This document shows positions 1-8,346 of a DNA stretch of 64,000 nucleotides, one piece after another; positions within the stretch are counted from its first letter, which is position 1, and each line of letters starts with the position of its first letter. The notes beneath the pieces were generated by a model. It was not told the DNA's origin and ran no database searches. It worked only from the letters and a program-made list of their open reading frames with translations. The position numbers were made by a program, and so were the translations under genes. Origin of the DNA: JBFWWP01 sp050246115 (GTDB taxonomy: Bacteria > Planctomycetota > UBA8108 > UBA1146 > JAJFFE01). The DNA is taken from NCBI GenBank assembly GCA_050246115.1, contig JBFWWP010000013.1, forward strand, positions 84,202 through 148,201, read 5' to 3'.

Positions 1-282
1 GGCGGCAGCGTAGCCGCACCCCGCGCCGATCTCGAGCACGCGATCGGTGGGCTGCAGTGCCAGCGCCTGCGCCATGGTCGCTACGACGTAGGGCTGCGAG
101 ATGGTCTGCCCCGACGGCAGTGGCAAGGCACAGTCCTCGCAGGCCCGAGCTCTCGATTCGGGTGGAACGAATCGGTCGCGCGGAACCCTGCGGAACGCAC
201 CGAGCACCCGTGCATCCGAGATCCCCCGCGGCTCCAAGTGCCGCGTGATCATGCGGTCGCGCTCGAGTTCGAACCCCCGCAA
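1..282 (-). CDS. pcm: Protein-L-isoaspartate O-methyltransferase, 5' part (gene runs off the window)
   Basis: SAM-dependent repair enzyme that methylates isoaspartyl residues in damaged proteins. Reading the minus strand gives the family N-terminus: ISDARVLGAFRRVPRDRFVP, then GQTISQPYVVATM, then the SAM-binding loop VLEIGAGCGYAAA at the window edge. The C-terminal half lies outside the window. I place the start at TTG 282 because GAGGAAGGG sits 8 bases upstream and because the residues FELERDRM before the first ATG (252) match the usual N-terminal helix. The start lies 28 bp after the stop of the MITE-split small gene, so the two probably shared a transcript and the insertion may affect pcm expression. 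The family assignment is firm; the start is an inference. Confidence 0.88.
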   Translation of the reverse strand, partial: MRGFELERDRMITRHLEPRGISDARVLGAFRRVPRDRFVPPESRARACEDCALPLPSGQTISQPYVVATMAQALALQPTDRVLEIGAGCGYAAA

Positions 283-309
283 TCGCTCACCCTTCCTCGC
301 CCGCGCGGC

Positions 310-692
310 TCAGCGCCGAAAACGGTTCGCCTCCGCCTCCATGGCGTCGGCAATGACGTATGCAGTCTTGGCCAGCTCTTCGGCGGCATCGAGCAACTCG
401 CGCTCGGACTTCGCTCCGGGTAAGGAGTCGCCCAAGAATAAGTTCGACATCTTGCCGTCGATTTGGGTCAGATTCAGCCGATCCGGAAAGCTCGAAACCG
501 GAGGCGTAGCCTTAGTTCCGGTGAGGATTTCGAGGTTCTCGGATCGGTCGAAGGTGGCCCGAAGCGACGAGCAAGAGGGTGAAGTTATTCTTGGGCGACT
601 CCTAAGCACCCTTTGTAGCTCGAGAGCATCCCCGAAAGCGCCGCCATCGCAAAGTCGTCGCGCAGGCTCGGCCCGGACTCATCACGACTCAT
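310..692 (-). pseudogene. Small 66-codon gene split by a 179-bp MITE
   Basis: ATG 692 has GGGAGCGGAGC just upstream. Thirty codons (MSRDESGPSLRDDFAMAALS, then GMLSSYKGCL) run to the leucine codon TTA at 605-603, where the MITE begins. Beyond the element, reading resumes as PGAKSERELLDAAEEL, AKTAYVIADAMEAEANRFRR and a TGA at 312-310. Removing the element and one copy of the TAA/TTA target duplication restores an uninterrupted 66-codon frame. As it stands, translation from the native start ends after 35 codons inside the element (CLGVAQE-stop). An element-derived frame (ORF 609-310) reads into the 3' fragment and could give a chimera. The pattern LRDDFAMAAL...AYVIADAM resembles small proteins common in phages and prophages (recognition from memory, not a search). 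Function unknown. Confidence 0.85.
421..605. mobile_element. MITE copy 1 (179 bp) with 3-bp target duplication TAA
   Basis: The element spans 424-602 and is flanked by TAA at 421-423 and 603-605. Its ends are inverted repeats: GGAGTCGCCCAAGAATAA at the left and the exact reverse complement at the right (18 of 18 bases). It carries no transposase. A second copy of exactly the same length lies at 58918-59096 and differs at 10 of 179 positions. The insertion splits a 66-codon gene. A 3-bp TWA target is typical of IS5/IS1031-type and PIF/Harbinger-type transposases (family knowledge); the mobilising enzyme is not in this window. Confidence 0.93.
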
Positions 693-838
693 GCTCCGCT
701 CCCTTCTCGCTGCCACCGTTCTCATGCCCGAGAACCACTCGGAACGCCCTTCCACGAAGCGGAACCCTGCCGCGCGCGGGCGACACCTAAACAAGTCGGG
801 CTCGCTTCGTCGGACTCACCTTGCAGCCGCAGTGCCAT

Positions 839-861
839 ATCGGCGACCAATCGTCGCCGAT
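839..861 (-). terminator. Hairpin downstream of the CPBP protease gene
   Basis: ATCGGCGAC (839-847) and GTCGCCGAT (853-861) form a 9-bp perfect stem with a 5-base loop, 50 bp beyond the stop of the minus-strand protease gene. There is no clear U-run, so the terminator role is an inference. The rest of 693-910 shows no convincing gene. Confidence 0.4.
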
Positions 862-910
862 GGGGTGCGCCCTCGCGCAGGGGACCGAGGCGGTTGCCAG
901 CAACCACTCG

Positions 911-1885
911 TCAGCGCGACGAGAGCTCGTCGGGGCCACGACGCCCAGGGATCGCAAGCGCCAACCCGACCGCGATCAGCAACAGCCAGCTGAGCACGCC
1001 ATCGACCAAGTCGCGCGAGCCGAAGAACCAAGTCGGTTGCTCGGGAACCACACGAAGAAAGCCCCCATCCATCTTGAGGAAGAAGACCACGCCGGCGTGG
1101 ACGCCGACAGCAGCCGCGAGGCCGCGCGTCCTATGGACCACGAGGCTCAGGATCAAGCCGAACAGGAACAGCCCGACCCCCGGGGCTGGGTTCTCCAAGG
1201 GGCCCTGCCACCCGCGCTCGATCACTGACCCGGCGGCATCCAGCCACTCGAAGACGCTCTGCCGTGTCCCTGGGATGTGAGCCGAGCGCGACGCACCGGC
1301 CGGTACTCGCAGGTAGTGCAGCCAGGCGAACAGGAGACTCCCGAGCACCGCGCCTCGCAAACGGCCCAACCACCCAGCCAGCAAGCTCCACAAGCCGCCG
1401 CGAAAGAGCGCCTCCTCGACCGCCGCCAGCAGGACCCCGCCGACCGCGTGAGTAGCCAGCTTGCGGACGAGACGCGCTCCGCCGATCGGATCCGCGCGCC
1501 AGTCTTGAACTCCGGCCTCGAGCCGCAGCCAAGCGTCGAACGCAAGCGTGGCGAGCGAGAGGGCGTACGCGATCGCGAACCGGCGACCGGGGCAGGGTCC
1601 CAGGGCGGCGCGCAGTCGGGAACGGGATGGCAAACCGAGCGCTGCAATCAGAGTCATGACCACGGTCACGGCGACTGCCCGCGAAAGCACTCGTTCGAGC
1701 CCCCAGCCGTCGACCTGGGCCGCTCGCGGTACCACCCAGGCACTGATGCCGGTGGCAACCACGAGCGTAACCGCTGCCCAGCGCCAGCGGATCGCTGCCA
1801 CCCGGCGTACGTCACCACCGCGCGCGTCACGCTCTCCCGAGTCTCCGCCCGGAGTTCCGCACGAGGAGGCCTCGTTCGTCCTCAC
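911..1885 (-). CDS. CPBP family intramembrane glutamic endopeptidase (Rce1/CAAX-protease-like)
   Basis: A 324-residue polytopic membrane protein. Diagnostic motifs are EEALFRGG at residues 157-164 (the EExxxR motif), FAWLHY at 186-191 (FxxxH) and HAGVVFF near 263. These supply the glutamates and histidines of the ABI/CPBP (Rce1-like) active site. Hydrophobic spans occur around 34-52, 70-85, 103-120, 145-160, 170-190, 237-250 and 258-270. The N-terminal 30 residues are hydrophilic and cytoplasmic-looking, so a later start is possible. Bacterial members are implicated in bacteriocin immunity, peptide maturation or anchoring, but nothing nearby indicates the substrate. It stands alone, divergent from the pilus operon. 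Function beyond the family is not known. Confidence 0.85.
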   Translation of the reverse strand: MRTNEASSCGTPGGDSGERDARGGDVRRVAAIRWRWAAVTLVVATGISAWVVPRAAQVDGWGLERVLSRAVAVTVVMTLIAALGLPSRSRLRAALGPCPGRRFAIAYALSLATLAFDAWLRLEAGVQDWRADPIGGARLVRKLATHAVGGVLLAAVEEALFRGGLWSLLAGWLGRLRGAVLGSLLFAWLHYLRVPAGASRSAHIPGTRQSVFEWLDAAGSVIERGWQGPLENPAPGVGLFLFGLILSLVVHRTRGLAAAVGVHAGVVFFLKMDGGFLRVVPEQPTWFFGSRDLVDGVLSWLLLIAVGLALAIPGRRGPDELSSR

Positions 1886-2103
1886 ACTACACCGCGACCT
1901 TTCCGGACGTTCGCGCCCACGCGGCGAAGAACCCGCAAGCCGTGGCGCTCAAGTTCGCGTGCCTTCGCAACCGAAACACAGAGCGGGGACTGAACTGCCT
2001 GGACGATCGACCATGCAGCGTACCGAAGGGGTAAACGGGGTCCGGCATCGGGAGCGATCTCGAACGCAGCCGACCATGATACGGATCAGCGGAGGAACAC
2101 GGA

Positions 2104-2544
2104 ATGGTCGTCCCGATTCAGCGGCACAGAGGATTCACCCTGATCGAGTTGGTGATCGTGATCGTGATCTTGGGCATCCTGGCGTCGGTAGCGATTCCCA
2201 AGTTCTTCGATCTCACGGCGGACGCCAAGGAAGCCTCTTGCAAGGCGGCTCTGGGTCAAGTTCGGGGCGCCATTGCGAACTACTACGCGTACACCGCCAC
2301 GCCGACGGGTGGCGGCACGCCCGCATGGCCGTCTCTGGCGGCCGTCGAAGATGGCTCCACGGTTCTCGAAGGACCCGTTCCCGACAATCCCTACTCCTCC
2401 GGTGGCACGCCGAACGACGTCGCCGCGGGCACGACCAAGGGCACGCCGGTGACCGCCGGAACGACGGGTGGCTGGTGCTACAAGGCCGCGACCGGGCAGT
2501 TCTGGGCCGACACGGCGAGCGGCACCGGCGAGGCTGCTTGGTAG
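2104..2544 (+). CDS. Type IV pilin / type II pseudopilin (GspG/MshA-like)
   Basis: A 146-residue prepilin. A short positively charged leader ends at Gly10 of RHRGFTLIELVIVIVI, so prepilin peptidase would cleave between G10 and F11 and leave the conserved Glu5 of the mature protein. A long hydrophobic alpha-1 helix follows. The head carries two cysteines (C46 and C125), which could form a disulfide, and the segment PVPDNPYSSGG...GGWCYK that resembles GspG/MSHA major pilins. CAGCGGAGGAACACGGA precedes the ATG. It is the first gene of the assembly operon (PilMN, PilO, PilP, secretin) and is the likely filament subunit handled by it. Whether the machine is a pilus or a pseudopilus cannot be decided here, because the PilB and PilC genes are not in view. 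Confidence 0.9.
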   Translation: MVVPIQRHRGFTLIELVIVIVILGILASVAIPKFFDLTADAKEASCKAALGQVRGAIANYYAYTATPTGGGTPAWPSLAAVEDGSTVLEGPVPDNPYSSGGTPNDVAAGTTKGTPVTAGTTGGWCYKAATGQFWADTASGTGEAAW

Positions 2545-2635
2545 CAAGTAGAGCGGCCTCGTCGCAGCTGCACGATCGCCGTTCGACGCCGTGACCTTCG
2601 CTCGAATCTCCCCCTCGTAGTCGCGAATAGGTTCG

Positions 2636-4420
2636 ATGGTCAAGCCGCAGTCGACAACTTCCGAAGGCGCGCTCGGCGGCCTGCAACAGACGGTGGCCAC
2701 CGCACTCAAGCGGGCTCGACGTGGCACGAGTCTGCGGTCGCGACGGCGACCCACGCTCGCTATCGAGGTGACGGCTGAGTCCCTGCGCGCTTTGGCGGCA
2801 ACACGTTCGGGCGCCGGCTACGCACTCGGCCGCCTGCAGCAAGTCGTCGTACCCGAGGCGATTCGCGGGGACCCGGCGCTCCGTATCCGATTCCTCGGCC
2901 GTGAACTCCGGGGCCTGCTCCGAGGCCTTCACAGCCAGGACTTCGTCTGTGTCCTGCCGCCGGGTTCGGTGCGCAGCTCGATCGTGACGATTCCCCCGCT
3001 CGAGGGCGATGACGAGATCGGCGCGCTCGCTGTCAAGCTCATGAAACTGATCTCCGGGCACGCCGACCCATGGGCCATCGACGTAGCGCCCCTTCGCGAC
3101 CGCGCCGCCAACGGTGCGAGCCCAGCGGAGAAGCGGTATCTCCTGAGTGCAGTCCCCCGGGCCTACGTCGAAGAACTCGTCGCCGTGGTAGCCGAGTCGG
3201 GCTTTCTCCCCTCCGCGCTCACCAACGCGGCGGTGCTGTTCCCGAGCCTCGAACGCCAGCACGAAACCGACGAAGCACTTGCTGGCGCCGACGACGAGGA
3301 GGAGTCGTCGGCCTGGGTCGTAGTGCAGATTCGCAGCGCCCGGACCGGAATCCACATCTACCGCCACGGGACCCTCGAGTACTCGCGCGAGATCGAATGG
3401 GGTGGCAACGACTTGACCAACGCGCTCACGGACGTGGTCGCGACGCCGGACGGTTTCATCGAGCTGTCGTTCGACGAGGCCGAGCAGCTCAAGCACCGCG
3501 TCGGCATCCCGGCAACCGATGGTGAGGACTCGGTAGACGCTAGCGTCCAACTGAACGCCAGCCAGATGCGAATGATGCTGCAACCCAAGCTGAACACGTT
3601 CGTGTTCGAACTCCGCAACTCGATTCGCTACTACCAGCAAGCCAGTGGCTGCCGGCGACTCGCTCGCCTCACCCTCACCGGCGGCGGCTCGCGCATTCCG
3701 GGACTCGACGACTTCGTCCACCAGCAACTGAAGATCCGCCCCCACCGCTTCGGCCCCGATGACACCGAGGGGTCCTGCGAGAGCCTCACTCCGGAGGAGC
3801 GCGCCACCGTGTTCGCGCAGGCCCCGCAACTGGTCGCGGCTCTGCAAAGCAGCTCGTTCGCCACCGACCTCACGCCGGCTCCCGTGCGCATGGATCGCTG
3901 GCTCCGACGTCCGTTCCGGGTCGCGATGATCGTCGGCTGCGCGGCCATCGTGACCTGCTTGGCCTTGACGCACCAGCTCGCGGACAACTTGGCAGCGGCA
4001 CAGGCACGAGCCAGCACTCAGGACGCGCCCCAGGACTACGAGGCGACTCGGACCACCCTCGAGACGACGCTCGCCGAGATCGATTCGCAGTTGGCAGACC
4101 TACAGCGCGTGGTCGGCTTTGGTGTGCCGATCGGAGAGATCCTCGCAGAGCTCGGGCGCTGCACCCCTTCGGCGGTCCAACTCTTGCGCGTGAGCATCGA
4201 GGATCAAACCCGTGGATCGATCATGAAGGTGCGGGGCCTGATCGCGGCCGAAGCAACGACCTCGGAGCAGCCGTCCGTAGCGCTGCTGAAGTCGTTTCGC
4301 GACTCGCCGTACTTCGCGGAGATCGAAATCGAATCCCTTCAGCGCCAAGCCGAACGGGACTTCTTCGAGTTCACCCTCGCGCTGGTTCCCTATTCGATCG
4401 ACCGGAGCGAACAGCCGTGA
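2636..4420 (+). CDS. PilM-PilN fusion: pilus inner-membrane assembly protein
   Basis: 594 residues. Residues about 45-395 form an actin-like PilM/MshI-type domain, recognisable by the early beta-strand TLAIEVTAESLRALAATR, the phosphate-loop-like TLTGGGSRIPGLDDFV and the region FVFELRNSIRYYQQ. A single membrane span at about 428-450 (VAMIVGCAAIVTCLAL) is followed by a periplasmic coiled and globular PilN-like region to the end. In most bacteria PilM (cytosolic) and PilN (bitopic) are separate partners, with the PilN N-terminus docking on PilM; here they are one chain. The PilO-like gene overlaps its 3' end by 4 bp. The frame runs through without a stop, so this is a genuine fusion. The ribosome-binding site upstream of the ATG is weak. 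Confidence 0.82.
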   Translation: MVKPQSTTSEGALGGLQQTVATALKRARRGTSLRSRRRPTLAIEVTAESLRALAATRSGAGYALGRLQQVVVPEAIRGDPALRIRFLGRELRGLLRGLHSQDFVCVLPPGSVRSSIVTIPPLEGDDEIGALAVKLMKLISGHADPWAIDVAPLRDRAANGASPAEKRYLLSAVPRAYVEELVAVVAESGFLPSALTNAAVLFPSLERQHETDEALAGADDEEESSAWVVVQIRSARTGIHIYRHGTLEYSREIEWGGNDLTNALTDVVATPDGFIELSFDEAEQLKHRVGIPATDGEDSVDASVQLNASQMRMMLQPKLNTFVFELRNSIRYYQQASGCRRLARLTLTGGGSRIPGLDDFVHQQLKIRPHRFGPDDTEGSCESLTPEERATVFAQAPQLVAALQSSSFATDLTPAPVRMDRWLRRPFRVAMIVGCAAIVTCLALTHQLADNLAAAQARASTQDAPQDYEATRTTLETTLAEIDSQLADLQRVVGFGVPIGEILAELGRCTPSAVQLLRVSIEDQTRGSIMKVRGLIAAEATTSEQPSVALLKSFRDSPYFAEIEIESLQRQAERDFFEFTLALVPYSIDRSEQP

Positions 4421-5004
4421 AGAAGGTCCACCCCATCTCGCGCTTGCTCGCCTTGAGTGTGACCTATGTCGCCCTCGCGTGCATCATCATGGTGTATCTG
4501 CTGCCGCTGGATCGAGAGCGCCGACTCGCCCACGCGGCACTGCTCGCGCAGGCCCCGGGGGTCAGCGACATCAGCGACCTCGTGCTCCCGCTCGTCGAAC
4601 TGCAGCACGTTCACGACGAGCATGCCGCGCGCTTGCGCCACCACATCGCCGCGTTGTCAGCCACGCCGACTCCCGACGAGATCTTGGGCACCATGGGCAC
4701 AGACCTTTCCGCCCGCGCCTTGACGCTTGCCCGGTTCGCGCCGCTCGTGACTCGGGCGACGGTCGGTGCCGACGCGCTGGCCCGCCAGGGAAAACAGCTG
4801 CTCAGCGACCGCTTCGAGGTCGAGTTCCGGGCGAGCCTCCCCCAGCTGATCGACTTGACCGCTGGGTGGGCACGCCTTTCCCTCGGCCTGTGCGTCGAGC
4901 GCATCGACATCACAGCAACCCCCGACCCGGCCAGCCTACAGGTGCTCATGACCTGCGCCCTGACTCGGTGCGAGGATCTCGTTGCCACCGGAGCCACGCC
5001 ATGA
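4417..5004 (+). CDS. PilO-like pilus inner-membrane protein
   Basis: 195 residues with one N-terminal membrane helix (about 8-30, LLALSVTYVALACIIMVYLL), then a periplasmic region with heptad-like helices (about 32-85) and a ferredoxin-like C-terminal part containing FRASLPQLIDLTAGWARL. The topology and position after PilN match PilO, which pairs with PilN to align the inner-membrane platform with the secretin. Sequence similarity visible by eye is low, so the call rests on topology and order. ATG 4417 lies inside the end of the PilM-PilN gene (4-bp overlap) and the stop overlaps the next start (ATGA), indicating translational coupling. Confidence 0.68.
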   Translation: MKKVHPISRLLALSVTYVALACIIMVYLLPLDRERRLAHAALLAQAPGVSDISDLVLPLVELQHVHDEHAARLRHHIAALSATPTPDEILGTMGTDLSARALTLARFAPLVTRATVGADALARQGKQLLSDRFEVEFRASLPQLIDLTAGWARLSLGLCVERIDITATPDPASLQVLMTCALTRCEDLVATGATP

Positions 5005-5561
5005 GTACGGCCACCGTCCAGCGCAAGCGATTCACCGTACTGGGCGGCCTGCTCCTGTTGTGGGGTTGGATCCTCTGGGGGCAGTTTGCGGCACCCGACG
5101 ACGACGCAACCGCCCACGCCACGACTGCAACGGCCGTTCCCCCCGCGCCGGAGTCGATCGTGCCGGAGGCCGTGCCGCACCGAACCCAGCGAGCGGCTCC
5201 GCAAGCGCGTCGCGTGCCCGTGCCCACCGCACTCCGGAGCCAGCAGGAGGAGCGCCGGCGCATCCCCTTCGAGCGCAGTCCGTTCGCAGCGCTGCAGGCT
5301 GGGCCGAAAGCTCTGAAACCTGCCCAGGCGACCAGCGGTGACGCGCCGGGTGACTCCGAGGTCGTCACTCTGACGTCGACGGTCATCGGCCCGCGCGGGA
5401 ACAGCGCGGTCATCAATGGACGACTGATCCGCGAAGGTGAGCCCGTGGAATCGGCTGGCGTCCTGCTTCGGGTTCACGACGGTTGGGTCGAGCTGGCGAC
5501 GCCCGACGGGGGCGCACAGCGTATCGGGATCAAGCAGCGACTTCGCAAGACTGAAAACTGA
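5001..5561 (+). CDS. PilP/GspC-like periplasmic pilus protein
   Basis: 186 residues. The start ATG at 5001 overlaps the stop of the PilO gene (ATGA). There is an N-terminal membrane span (about 11-27, VLGGLLLLWGWILWGQF), a long Ala/Pro-rich linker (30-110) and a C-terminal beta domain with VIGPRGNSAVINGRLIREGE and VHDGWVELATPDG. An ING-containing small beta domain after a flexible linker is the arrangement of PilP and GspC/MshK proteins, which connect the inner-membrane complex to the secretin N-domains. The secretin gene begins 8 bp downstream. Homology is inferred from architecture and gene order rather than from strong motifs. Confidence 0.65.
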   Translation: MSTATVQRKRFTVLGGLLLLWGWILWGQFAAPDDDATAHATTATAVPPAPESIVPEAVPHRTQRAAPQARRVPVPTALRSQQEERRRIPFERSPFAALQAGPKALKPAQATSGDAPGDSEVVTLTSTVIGPRGNSAVINGRLIREGEPVESAGVLLRVHDGWVELATPDGGAQRIGIKQRLRKTEN

Positions 5562-5568
5562 GAGAGAC

Positions 5569-7170
5569 ATGTCGATGCAGCCAAGATTCGACGGCCAGAC
5601 CCCAGCGAACGTCAGTCGTTCTCCCGTCCGGCCCGCGAGCGTCGGTAGCGCCATCGTTCGCTGGCCCTCGTTGCTCCTCGCCATGGCTTTGGCATGGATC
5701 GCCGGCCTACACGACCTTCACGGCCAGGAAGCCGACCTCGAGACGGCCGAAGTGACGGTCAGAACTTCGAACGAGAACATCCGCGTGCTGCTCGAGATGA
5801 TCGCCGACCAATCGGGCTACAACATCGTGATCCCGGAGAACGTCCAGAGAACGGTGAGCGTCGCGCTCGATCGCGTTCCGCTTCGCCAAGCGCTCGACTC
5901 GATCTTGCTTCTCAACGGATTTCGCTACCAAGTCCAGGACCGTACCGTCTTGGTCTACGCCGTCGAGAGTGCGCAGGACGTCGGTGACTTCGCAGCGTTC
6001 CCGCTCCGCACGCGCGTCATCAACTTGCGCCACGTTCCCGCGCAGCACGTCGAGGAGACCATTACGCAGCTCCTCACCGCGCGCGGCAAAGTGATGGTCG
6101 TCCGGTCACCGCGCTCACAGGGTTGGGAGATCCAGGGCGGACTTCAGGACGGTGGCGGGACCGCGCAGGTGGCCGCAAAGGCTCAGGAAGTGGCGTCATA
6201 TCAGCTCGTCGTCGTCGATGAAGAGCGCGTTCTGAACCAGATCGACGAGATCATCGCGCAGATCGATCGACCGCTAGGCCAGGTGTACATTTCGGTCGTC
6301 ATCTTCGAGATGAACATCTCGGAACAGGAGCAGATTGGCTTTCGTTGGCGCCTGAGCGCCGATCTGAGCGGGTCGAGTCTACCGTGGAACTTCCCGTTCG
6401 GCGGCCACGACGTGGGGGAGTACACTTCGCGCATCGACCCGGGCGACATCTTCGCGCCGACTGAACCCGGGCGGGCGTTCCCGGATGTCAGCGGCGCCTC
6501 GAATGCCGATGGTTCGTCGACCGGGTCCAACATCCCGTTCCTGTTCGGGCGCATCGGACTCTCGGGCACCGATCTCCTCGCCGAGTTGAACCGGCTCGGT
6601 GCGGACTTCAATCTCGTCTCGAACCCCCGGATCATGGTGAGCGATCACCAAGAGGGCGCGATTCTCATCGGCGAACGCTTCCCGATCTTACGCTCGAACA
6701 TCACCGACCAGGGCACCCTGACCGAGACCTTCGACCGCTACGAGCCGATCGGGATCCTCGTACGAGTCGTTCCGCACATTCTCGAGAACTCGGAAGTCGA
6801 GCTCCTGATTCACCCGCAAGTCACCAACCTCGGAGCCCTCGTGGTCGGCACGACCGGCCTCACGACGCCACGCATCACCACCCGCGAGGTGGACTCGAAG
6901 GTCCGGGTCCGCAGCGGCGAGAGCGTGGTCATCGCCGGCCTCGTGACGGAGCGGACCGAAGACACGGTGACCGCGGTGCCCTACTTGTCGGACATTCCAT
7001 GGCTCGGTGCGCTCTTTCGCCACCGATCGACGCGCACCGAGAAGGTGGACCTGGTGATGGTGGTGACGCCGTACCTCGACGGCAAGCCCATCGATCACAA
7101 CCCCCAGGACGAACTGCGTCAGGCCGGGGTCGAACCGCCGCCGGCCATCGAGACCAAGACCAAGCCCTGA
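5569..7170 (+). CDS. Secretin (PilQ/GspD/MshL-type outer-membrane pore)
   Basis: 533 residues from ATG 5569, with AGAGAGAC just upstream. A signal peptide ends near residue 53 (GLHDLHGQ). It is followed by an STN/N0-type domain (VRTSNENIRVLLEMIADQSG, about 63-130), a second N-domain containing VINLRHVPAQHVEETITQLL (about 145-235) and the C-terminal secretin domain (about 270-515). That domain carries ADFNLVSNPRIMVSDHQEGA, IGERFPI and VRSGESVVIAGL, then a characteristic ending (LSDIPWLGALFRHRS). The monomers would form the outer-membrane ring through which the 2104 pilin polymer passes. It is the last gene of the operon; HDOD is convergent. Confidence 0.93.
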   Translation: MSMQPRFDGQTPANVSRSPVRPASVGSAIVRWPSLLLAMALAWIAGLHDLHGQEADLETAEVTVRTSNENIRVLLEMIADQSGYNIVIPENVQRTVSVALDRVPLRQALDSILLLNGFRYQVQDRTVLVYAVESAQDVGDFAAFPLRTRVINLRHVPAQHVEETITQLLTARGKVMVVRSPRSQGWEIQGGLQDGGGTAQVAAKAQEVASYQLVVVDEERVLNQIDEIIAQIDRPLGQVYISVVIFEMNISEQEQIGFRWRLSADLSGSSLPWNFPFGGHDVGEYTSRIDPGDIFAPTEPGRAFPDVSGASNADGSSTGSNIPFLFGRIGLSGTDLLAELNRLGADFNLVSNPRIMVSDHQEGAILIGERFPILRSNITDQGTLTETFDRYEPIGILVRVVPHILENSEVELLIHPQVTNLGALVVGTTGLTTPRITTREVDSKVRVRSGESVVIAGLVTERTEDTVTAVPYLSDIPWLGALFRHRSTRTEKVDLVMVVTPYLDGKPIDHNPQDELRQAGVEPPPAIETKTKP

Positions 7171-7183
7171 CGGGCGAAGCCTC

Positions 7184-7215
7184 GGGGCCACGGGGTCACG
7201 GGGTCACGGGGTCCG
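7184..7215. repeat. 8-bp tandem repeat, four units
   Basis: GGGGCCAC, GGGGTCAC, GGGGTCAC and GGGGTCCG follow each other in the 65-bp gap between the convergent secretin and HDOD genes. It is a simple-sequence tract with no evident function. Confidence 0.8.
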
Positions 7216-7235
7216 CTCGAGCGCCGGTGCGCGCC

Positions 7236-8081
7236 TCACGCGCCCAGGGCCTCGCTCTCCTTCAGGAACAGGTCGGGGAGCTCCTCGAGGATGGGCAGCA
7301 CTTGCTCCTCGGTGATGCCGAGAACGCGGGTCGAGCGCGCCCCGACAGGGTCGATCGAAACCGAAGTGAGGAGGCCAATACCCAGCATGTTGGCGATCAG
7401 GTCGGCGGTGGCGACGGCTGCGGTCTCGCGCAAATAGCTCTCACACGCGAAGTCCTCGTTCTGGATCGCATGGTGGTGACGCACCGGCTCGATGAGATTC
7501 TCCGGTAGCTTCCACTTCTTGAGGATCAGCGCACCCACTTCCTCGTGCGTGAAGCGGAACACTTCCTTCTCGAGTTCGGACGTTGGGCGGCGCTGCTCGA
7601 CAGCGACTTGGATGATCTCCTGGTACTTGTCGGGGCGTTGGTGGTTCATGAGCACCTTACCGACGTCATGGAACAGTCCCGCCAACACGAGGTCGTCGAG
7701 TGCGTCACGACCGAAGCCGGCCGCCTGCCCAACGAGCCGACAGCCGACGGCCACGCCCAACGAATGACGCCACAGCTCGAGCGCAGTCGGACTCGGCGAG
7801 TGGCACACGTCCTTGGTCGACGCCACCAGAACCATCGTCCGCACGCGATTGAAGCCGAGCCGGGTGATCGCCTGGTGCAGGTTGACGACCGATTGGGTGC
7901 CGGCGAACATCGCGGAGTTCGCCATCCGCAGCAGCCGCTCGGTCAGGGCCTGGTCGGCTTCAATCACTCGTTGGAGGTCGCGCGGCGTGGTCTCCGGATT
8001 GTTCACCACCTGCAGAACCTTGGTCGCCACGTGCGGCAAGGTCGGCAGATCCTCACTGGTGATCAAGACCCAGTTGGCCAT
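7236..8081 (-). CDS. HDOD domain protein
   Basis: 281 residues from ATG 8081. The HDOD domain covers most of the chain: LPTLPHVATKVLQVVNNPET, IEADQALTERLLRMANSAMF and LGFNRVRTMVL in the N-terminal half, and FHDVGK (about 137-142) retained from the HD phosphohydrolase ancestor, followed by VRHHHAI. HDOD proteins usually act as scaffolds in signal transduction and motility rather than as enzymes. The adjacent pilus operon makes a role in pilus regulation plausible, but this is inference from location only. In-frame sequence extends to 8222, but MANWVL is the natural family N-terminus; GTG 8096 is an alternative start. Confidence 0.85.
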   Translation of the reverse strand: MANWVLITSEDLPTLPHVATKVLQVVNNPETTPRDLQRVIEADQALTERLLRMANSAMFAGTQSVVNLHQAITRLGFNRVRTMVLVASTKDVCHSPSPTALELWRHSLGVAVGCRLVGQAAGFGRDALDDLVLAGLFHDVGKVLMNHQRPDKYQEIIQVAVEQRRPTSELEKEVFRFTHEEVGALILKKWKLPENLIEPVRHHHAIQNEDFACESYLRETAAVATADLIANMLGIGLLTSVSIDPVGARSTRVLGITEEQVLPILEELPDLFLKESEALGA

Positions 8082-8250
8082 TGTGTCATCTCTCACTACC
8101 GGGGGAGTGCCAGGGCGAGCGAGCACGGAATCGGCCCAGGTGGATCCCCTAAGGCTGCTCCTTTTGACTGAGGCGAGCGCCCGGAGGATCCGATAAGAAC
8201 GGTAGCAATGCTGTCCGTGCACAGAAGTCTAACATCCGGACGCCCGACCG

Positions 8251-8341
8251 GCCTGAACCCAGGTGGGCCTGAACCCAGGTAGGCCTGAACCCAGGTGGGA
8301 CGGCGCCCAGTGTGGGAAGGAGCGCAGTGTGGGAAGGAGCA
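8251..8341. repeat. Two adjacent tandem repeats upstream of a lipoprotein start
   Basis: Three copies of a 16-bp unit GCCTGAACCCAGGTGG occupy 8251-8298 (the middle copy ends AG). After 9 bases, two copies of the 17-bp unit CAGTGTGGGAAGGAGCG follow at 8308-8341. The second repeat duplicates the GGAAGGAG ribosome-binding site, so there are two such sites 17 bp apart before the start codon at 8347. Repeat-number variation here could change expression (inference). Confidence 0.85.
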
Positions 8342-8346
8342 GCTTG

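Noticed and set aside
310..609. 99-codon minus-strand ORF spanning the MITE
   Set aside because: It is part element, part 3' fragment of the split gene. The element part differs at many amino acids between the two copies, which argues against a selected protein.
7171..7235. Intrinsic terminator between secretin and HDOD genes
   Set aside because: Only a tandem 8-bp repeat and weak dyads are present; no stable stem was found.
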